From NCBI GenBank assembly GCA_946415665.1, contig CAMKTI010000117.1, positions 1 to 5,364 of the forward strand: a stretch of 5,364 nt of DNA, in the 5' to 3' direction. The translations under genes and the position numbers were made by a program. Positions within the stretch are counted from its first letter, which is position 1. Each line of letters begins with the position of its first letter. This document shows positions 2,371 to 5,364 of this stretch, in pieces. The notes under the pieces were generated by a model. The model was not told the origin of the DNA. It saw only the letters and a list, made by a program, of their open reading frames with translations, and did no database searches. This DNA is from an uncultured Clostridia bacterium (GTDB lineage Bacteria > Bacillota > Clostridia > Lachnospirales > CAMVHY01).

Positions 2371-5364
2371 ATGGAAGAGGAAATTACTAAGAGTGGCAAA
2401 AATAACAGTGGTGATTTTTTTAAAATAAATCATGAAGACGAAGAGATGACGAAAAAATATCAAGAGCTTTATGATTATCTTGTTCGAGACGAGGACGGAA
2501 TAAGGTTTGATTTAGATAAGCTAAAACAAAATCATTATAAAGCAGATATTGACTGGCTTATATGTTGCATATTTGTTGTAAATTTTTGGCGTAAAAAAGA
2601 AAAAGACAACGACAAAAATAAAATTGCTATAGATGTGATTAATATAAACGTAATTGAAGAAGGAAAACCGGAAGCGAAAAAAAACAACATCGAAGACGAA
2701 GAAAAAAGAGAGGAAAATAATTTTTGTCTTCTAAATGATAATAGTAATACTAATAAAAAAGAAAAAAAAGTAATTAATACAAATGCAATTGACGAAAAAA
2801 AAAATGAAATCAAATGTATGTTGGAAACAATTAAGGGGAATGTTGAAGCTTACGACTTTAATGATGAATCAGATAATTCATACGATTATGATATTCAACA
2901 ACAAATTGATCTTGTTAATAATATAGAGAAAATTTTTGGGGCTTTTATGAGTGTCAACCCAAAGCTTTTTGAGATCAAAAAATTTGATGATTTTATGAAC
3001 TTCAGTAAAGAAGATTATGCAGAATTTTATAATGCTATATGGGCAGCGACCTGTGTGTGCAAGCTACACTTGATAGAACGTTATGAGGTTTTTTTAGATA
3101 ATAATAAAACGATTGATATGAGAAATAAAAAAAATGGACGTCGATGTAATCGTGCTTTATTTAGAATGGATTTAATTTTGAATAAAAATGATTTGGAAAA
3201 GATTGAATCTATAATAAAGAGAATATCTGAATTGCAAAGTTATATTTGTGCGTTGGACAATTTCTTTAAAAAAGATGCTTATGGTGTTAACAATTTTTAT
3301 GAGAAAATTGGAACAAAATCGATAAAAGAGGTATTAGAGCTTAAGTTTGAGCAATTGGCGGAAAAAAACGAAAATAATAGTAAGGAAGTTCAGTTAATAG
3401 CTGTACATTTAAATGCTTTAAATGTTACGCAAATGAGATATGGTGATATGTCAAAAATAATTAATGATTTAAAAAATCCTCCAGAACAAGAAATTAAAAA
3501 TAAGCTCGAAGAAAAAATATTGTGGAATGATAAATGCACAATAGAAAAGCGTGAAGATTTTTTTAAAATAACCGCTACCACTGACGAAATGCGAAAAAAA
3601 TATAGCAAACATATGGAGTTTGTTGAAAAAAATAGTATATTTGCGGATTTAAAGACACCGATAAATAATGTTGTAAAACGTTTTAGTGACGTTAATCCAG
3701 GTTTACAATTAAAAGATAAAAAAGATAAAGGAAATAAAGAAGATAAATCAGAAATAACAATCGAGGGGGAGTTAAGACAGAAATACAAAGATGTTCATGT
3801 TGCTACGTTTGCCATAAATCATTTTCATAAAGATAACCAGAAAATCAGTGATAATAAAAAAATAGATGAAAGTATAGCTATTATGCATGCGCTTGAAATT
3901 GATATTGATAAAGATACTCCGGTTGCAGATTTAAATAAAGTAGCGCGTACCGTAGAAAAAATTTTTTTAGCTTTTATGGATGTTAATATAGAAAATTTTG
4001 ACATCAAAAGATTTGATGCTTTTGTAAATATGGAATCTGAAACATATATGGAAATTATTGAGATCGTTACAGCTTCAGATCATGCTTATAAATTTATAGA
4101 AAAGTATCAAGAGCTTTTAGATATAAATGAAAAAATAGATAAAGAGATTGAAAAACTGCGTAAAATAGAGTTACCATCCACATTTTATGAAAATGAAAAA
4201 GAGCGTGAAAAGGCAATAAGTGATTATAAAAATTCAAAAATAAATTTGGCTTTGGGTAAAAGTGATTTTCAAAAAGTTAGAAAAATAATAGATAAATTCT
4301 CTAGTTTTGTTGAATATTTTTATGCTTTGAAAAATATGTTTGATAATAATATGAGTAATAGCTATGTGTATTATCTGTCAAAGACAAACGAAACCCAATG
4401 CAGTCTATATCTTAATTTGAACGACGAAGGAAAGAATGAGAAACTTGATAGTTTTTTAAAAAGTTTATTGACTAAAAAAAATGATGAACTCAAATCGATT
4501 TTCTTTGATGGAAACGATTCCTTATCAAGTTTATCTTATTATCTTATGTGTGTCAAAAAAAATATGCCTAATGTATTATTTAATTCGGAAAAATTGCAGA
4601 TGGAACAAAAAATTATGAACGAGCTTAAAGAAAAAATAGATGTAGAGAAAGAGAAAAAGATTAATAATAAAAAATCAGATGAAGAAAATATAAAACTGAT
4701 AAAAGATTCTTATCAAAAGATTGCAGAGGATGTCTTTAATAAGAAATATGAACAATGTGATTATAAGGATTGTGTTGGAGAATTTCAAGAAGCTGGAAAA
4801 CAAGAGGCACAAAGAGAAATTGATAAAGAAAAAGGAACAATTGCTGGCGAATTTATCAAAGCTAAAAAAGCGAACGTTCAAAAAGAAATAAAACAGTTTA
4901 GTCAAAAAATTAAAGATAAGAAGAAAAACAATGAAAATTATGAATCGTATAAAAAAGATTTAGATAGATATCAAAAAAAAATGAAGTGCATAGAACGATA
5001 TGAAAAAAATGATGGGGTTCCCGTAATTTTTGTGGGTGATGAATATTTTGACTTTTCAGATGAATATACTGAATGCAATGGGAAACTTTACCCAAATGGT
5101 AAAATTACGCTTTTTGACGAAAATAATGAATTTATTGTTAAACAAAGAGGCAATACGTGCTATTTTATGTCAATATTTATTGGGCTTATTTCTCAAGGAA
5201 TGGGTCGTTATATACAACAAAATATAATAAGAGACTATGATGACGCCAGAGCGATTGTCCGTCTTTTTGATGAAAATGGTTGTCCGGTTGATTTTGTTGT
5301 AAATAAAACTAGATATACTACTGATACACGACCATTATGGATACGCATGGTTGAAAAAGCTGCA
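2371..5364 (+). CDS. Large protein with duplicated helical module and C-terminal calpain-like (C2) cysteine protease domain, cut by window edge
   Basis: The frame is open for 998 codons and runs off the window without a stop. There is no signal peptide. Layout: head (1-14); module copy 1 (15-383), with a short hydrophobic patch WLICCIFVVNFW at 62-73 and a disordered K/E/N-rich stretch at about 74-150; module copy 2 (396-756); a highly charged helical/coiled-coil part (740-880); and the beginning of a protease domain from about 881. The protease assignment rests on RGNTCYFMS with Cys930 and Gln925 before it, then VRLFDENGCPVDFVV (963-977) and RPLWIRMVEKAA (987-998). These match, in order and at sensible spacing, the calpain active-site Cys box, the VRF..G.WV.VVVDD strand region and the LW..LLEKAYAK helix. 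Family C2 enzymes are intracellular or secreted cysteine endopeptidases with a Cys-His-Asn triad; His and Asn would lie beyond the window. The N-terminal module is not recognised. Base composition resembles the neighbouring genes. The open frame is certain, the calpain-like call likely, the biological role unknown. Confidence 0.85.
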   Translation, partial: MEEEITKSGKNNSGDFFKINHEDEEMTKKYQELYDYLVRDEDGIRFDLDKLKQNHYKADIDWLICCIFVVNFWRKKEKDNDKNKIAIDVININVIEEGKPEAKKNNIEDEEKREENNFCLLNDNSNTNKKEKKVINTNAIDEKKNEIKCMLETIKGNVEAYDFNDESDNSYDYDIQQQIDLVNNIEKIFGAFMSVNPKLFEIKKFDDFMNFSKEDYAEFYNAIWAATCVCKLHLIERYEVFLDNNKTIDMRNKKNGRRCNRALFRMDLILNKNDLEKIESIIKRISELQSYICALDNFFKKDAYGVNNFYEKIGTKSIKEVLELKFEQLAEKNENNSKEVQLIAVHLNALNVTQMRYGDMSKIINDLKNPPEQEIKNKLEEKILWNDKCTIEKREDFFKITATTDEMRKKYSKHMEFVEKNSIFADLKTPINNVVKRFSDVNPGLQLKDKKDKGNKEDKSEITIEGELRQKYKDVHVATFAINHFHKDNQKISDNKKIDESIAIMHALEIDIDKDTPVADLNKVARTVEKIFLAFMDVNIENFDIKRFDAFVNMESETYMEIIEIVTASDHAYKFIEKYQELLDINEKIDKEIEKLRKIELPSTFYENEKEREKAISDYKNSKINLALGKSDFQKVRKIIDKFSSFVEYFYALKNMFDNNMSNSYVYYLSKTNETQCSLYLNLNDEGKNEKLDSFLKSLLTKKNDELKSIFFDGNDSLSSLSYYLMCVKKNMPNVLFNSEKLQMEQKIMNELKEKIDVEKEKKINNKKSDEENIKLIKDSYQKIAEDVFNKKYEQCDYKDCVGEFQEAGKQEAQREIDKEKGTIAGEFIKAKKANVQKEIKQFSQKIKDKKKNNENYESYKKDLDRYQKKMKCIERYEKNDGVPVIFVGDEYFDFSDEYTECNGKLYPNGKITLFDENNEFIVKQRGNTCYFMSIFIGLISQGMGRYIQQNIIRDYDDARAIVRLFDENGCPVDFVVNKTRYTTDTRPLWIRMVEKAA
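2413..3519 (+). repeat. Protein-level repeat, module copy 1 (residues 15-383)
   Basis: First copy of an internal duplication. It begins with DFFKI followed by EEMTKKY, and later contains EKIFGAFMSVN with F.IK.FD.F.N (residues 186-210), LIERYEVFLD, LNKNDLEKIESIIKR, a LDNFFKK helix, and ends EIKNKLEEKI. The corresponding blocks occur in the same order in copy 2. Copy 1 has a longer insertion (about 40 residues more) between the DFFKI and EKIF blocks, rich in Lys, Glu and Asn and probably unstructured. Confidence 0.7.
3556..4638 (+). repeat. Protein-level repeat, module copy 2 (residues 396-756)
   Basis: Second copy. It begins DFFKI with DEMRKKY after it, then EKIFLAFMDVN with F.IK.FD.F.N (529-553; 16 of 25 positions identical to residues 186-210), FIEKYQELLD, LGKSDFQKVRKIIDK, a LKNMFDN helix, and ends KIMNELKEKI. 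Overall identity outside the best blocks is low, so the duplication is old or fast-evolving; it is visible in protein rather than in DNA. Insertions differ between copies. Confidence 0.7.
4588..5010 (+). other. Charged helical / probable coiled-coil linker (residues 740-880)
   Basis: This part of the large protein is dominated by Lys, Glu, Gln and Asp, with few Pro or Gly and scattered Leu, Ile and Val, as in long helices or coiled coils. It joins module copy 2 to the protease-like domain. It may be a spacer, an oligomerisation region or an exposed, cleavable linker; the sequence does not choose between these. Confidence 0.55.
5011..5364 (+). other. N-terminal part of a calpain-like (peptidase C2) catalytic domain, incomplete
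   Basis: Residues 881-998 of the large protein. Key residues are Gln925 (possible oxyanion-hole Gln), Cys930 in GNTCYFMS (candidate nucleophile), the strand pair around VRLFDENG and PVDFVV (963-977), and LWIRMVEKA (989-997), which corresponds to the conserved helix of calpain subdomain IIa. Cys930 to Trp990 is 60 residues, compact but compatible with family C2. The Cys box alone would also resemble a ubiquitin-specific protease (GNTCYMNS), but the following strands and the LW..EKA helix fit calpain better. The His and Asn of the triad are not in the window, so activity cannot be judged. Confidence 0.72.

Noticed and set aside
2535..2813. Minus-strand frame encoding a hydrophobic Ser/Phe/Leu-rich peptide
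   Set aside because: It is the complement of the Lys/Glu-rich stretch of the large plus-strand gene; such poly-purine coding DNA always gives Phe/Leu/Ser-rich antisense frames. No convincing ribosome binding site was noted. The same applies to the minus frames at 3390-3788, 3825-4007, 4675-4905 and 4910-5095.
5143..5172. Assignment of the Cys box to a ubiquitin-specific protease
   Set aside because: GNTCY fits, but the downstream VRLFDENG..PVDFVV and LWIRMVEKA follow the calpain pattern and spacing, and ubiquitin-specific proteases are not expected in this bacterial setting. Kept as a minor alternative.
5030..5227. Plus-strand 65-codon frame inside the protease-like region
   Set aside because: It is out of frame with the calpain-like motifs and overlaps the large open frame fully; no ribosome binding site and no recognisable domain.
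1..5364. CRISPR array, tRNA/rRNA genes, insertion-sequence ends or attachment sites
   Set aside because: No regularly spaced direct repeats, cloverleaf-like sequence, terminal inverted repeats or transposase/integrase frames were found on reading both strands.

Overview
The window looks like a chromosomal segment of a very AT-rich, low-GC Gram-positive-type bacterium (Bacillota in the broad sense; class cannot be fixed from this piece). The reasons are the strong AGGGGG/GGAGG ribosome binding sites, the HU gene followed by an RqcP (YabO) S4 gene as in many Bacillota, a YitT-family membrane protein, and standard-code reading frames. No tRNA, rRNA, CRISPR array or insertion sequence is seen.

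Left part (1-2216), core genes, all on the plus strand: a DNA-binding HU protein (52-333, GTG start) closed by a Rho-independent terminator (344-390); then a tight three-gene run made of rqcP (412-669, ribosome quality control), a YitT/DUF2179 membrane protein (662-1519, overlapping rqcP by 8 bp) and nth (1541-2185, endonuclease III with an intact Lys/Asp active site and four-Cys iron-sulfur motif). A strong terminator whose 5' arm overlaps the nth stop codon ends this run at about 2216. A perfect TATAAT sits in the loop of the HU terminator and might start the rqcP run.

Right part (2217-5364): a 154-base gap with a near-consensus sigma-A promoter (TTGACA, 17-base spacer, TAAAAT), a strong ribosome binding site, and then one uninterrupted reading frame from 2371 to the window edge (998 codons, no stop). 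This is the unusual gene. It has no signal peptide and is rich in Lys, Glu, Asp and Asn. Residues 15-383 and 396-756 appear to be two diverged copies of one mostly helical module, followed by a charged helical/coiled-coil stretch (740-880) and then, cut by the window edge, the start of a calpain-like (peptidase family C2) cysteine protease domain with a candidate catalytic Cys930. The rest of the catalytic domain, including the expected His and Asn, lies outside the window.

The four core genes have housekeeping roles. The large gene has its own promoter and is probably an accessory locus placed after a core operon; its partners, if any, would be downstream and cannot be seen.
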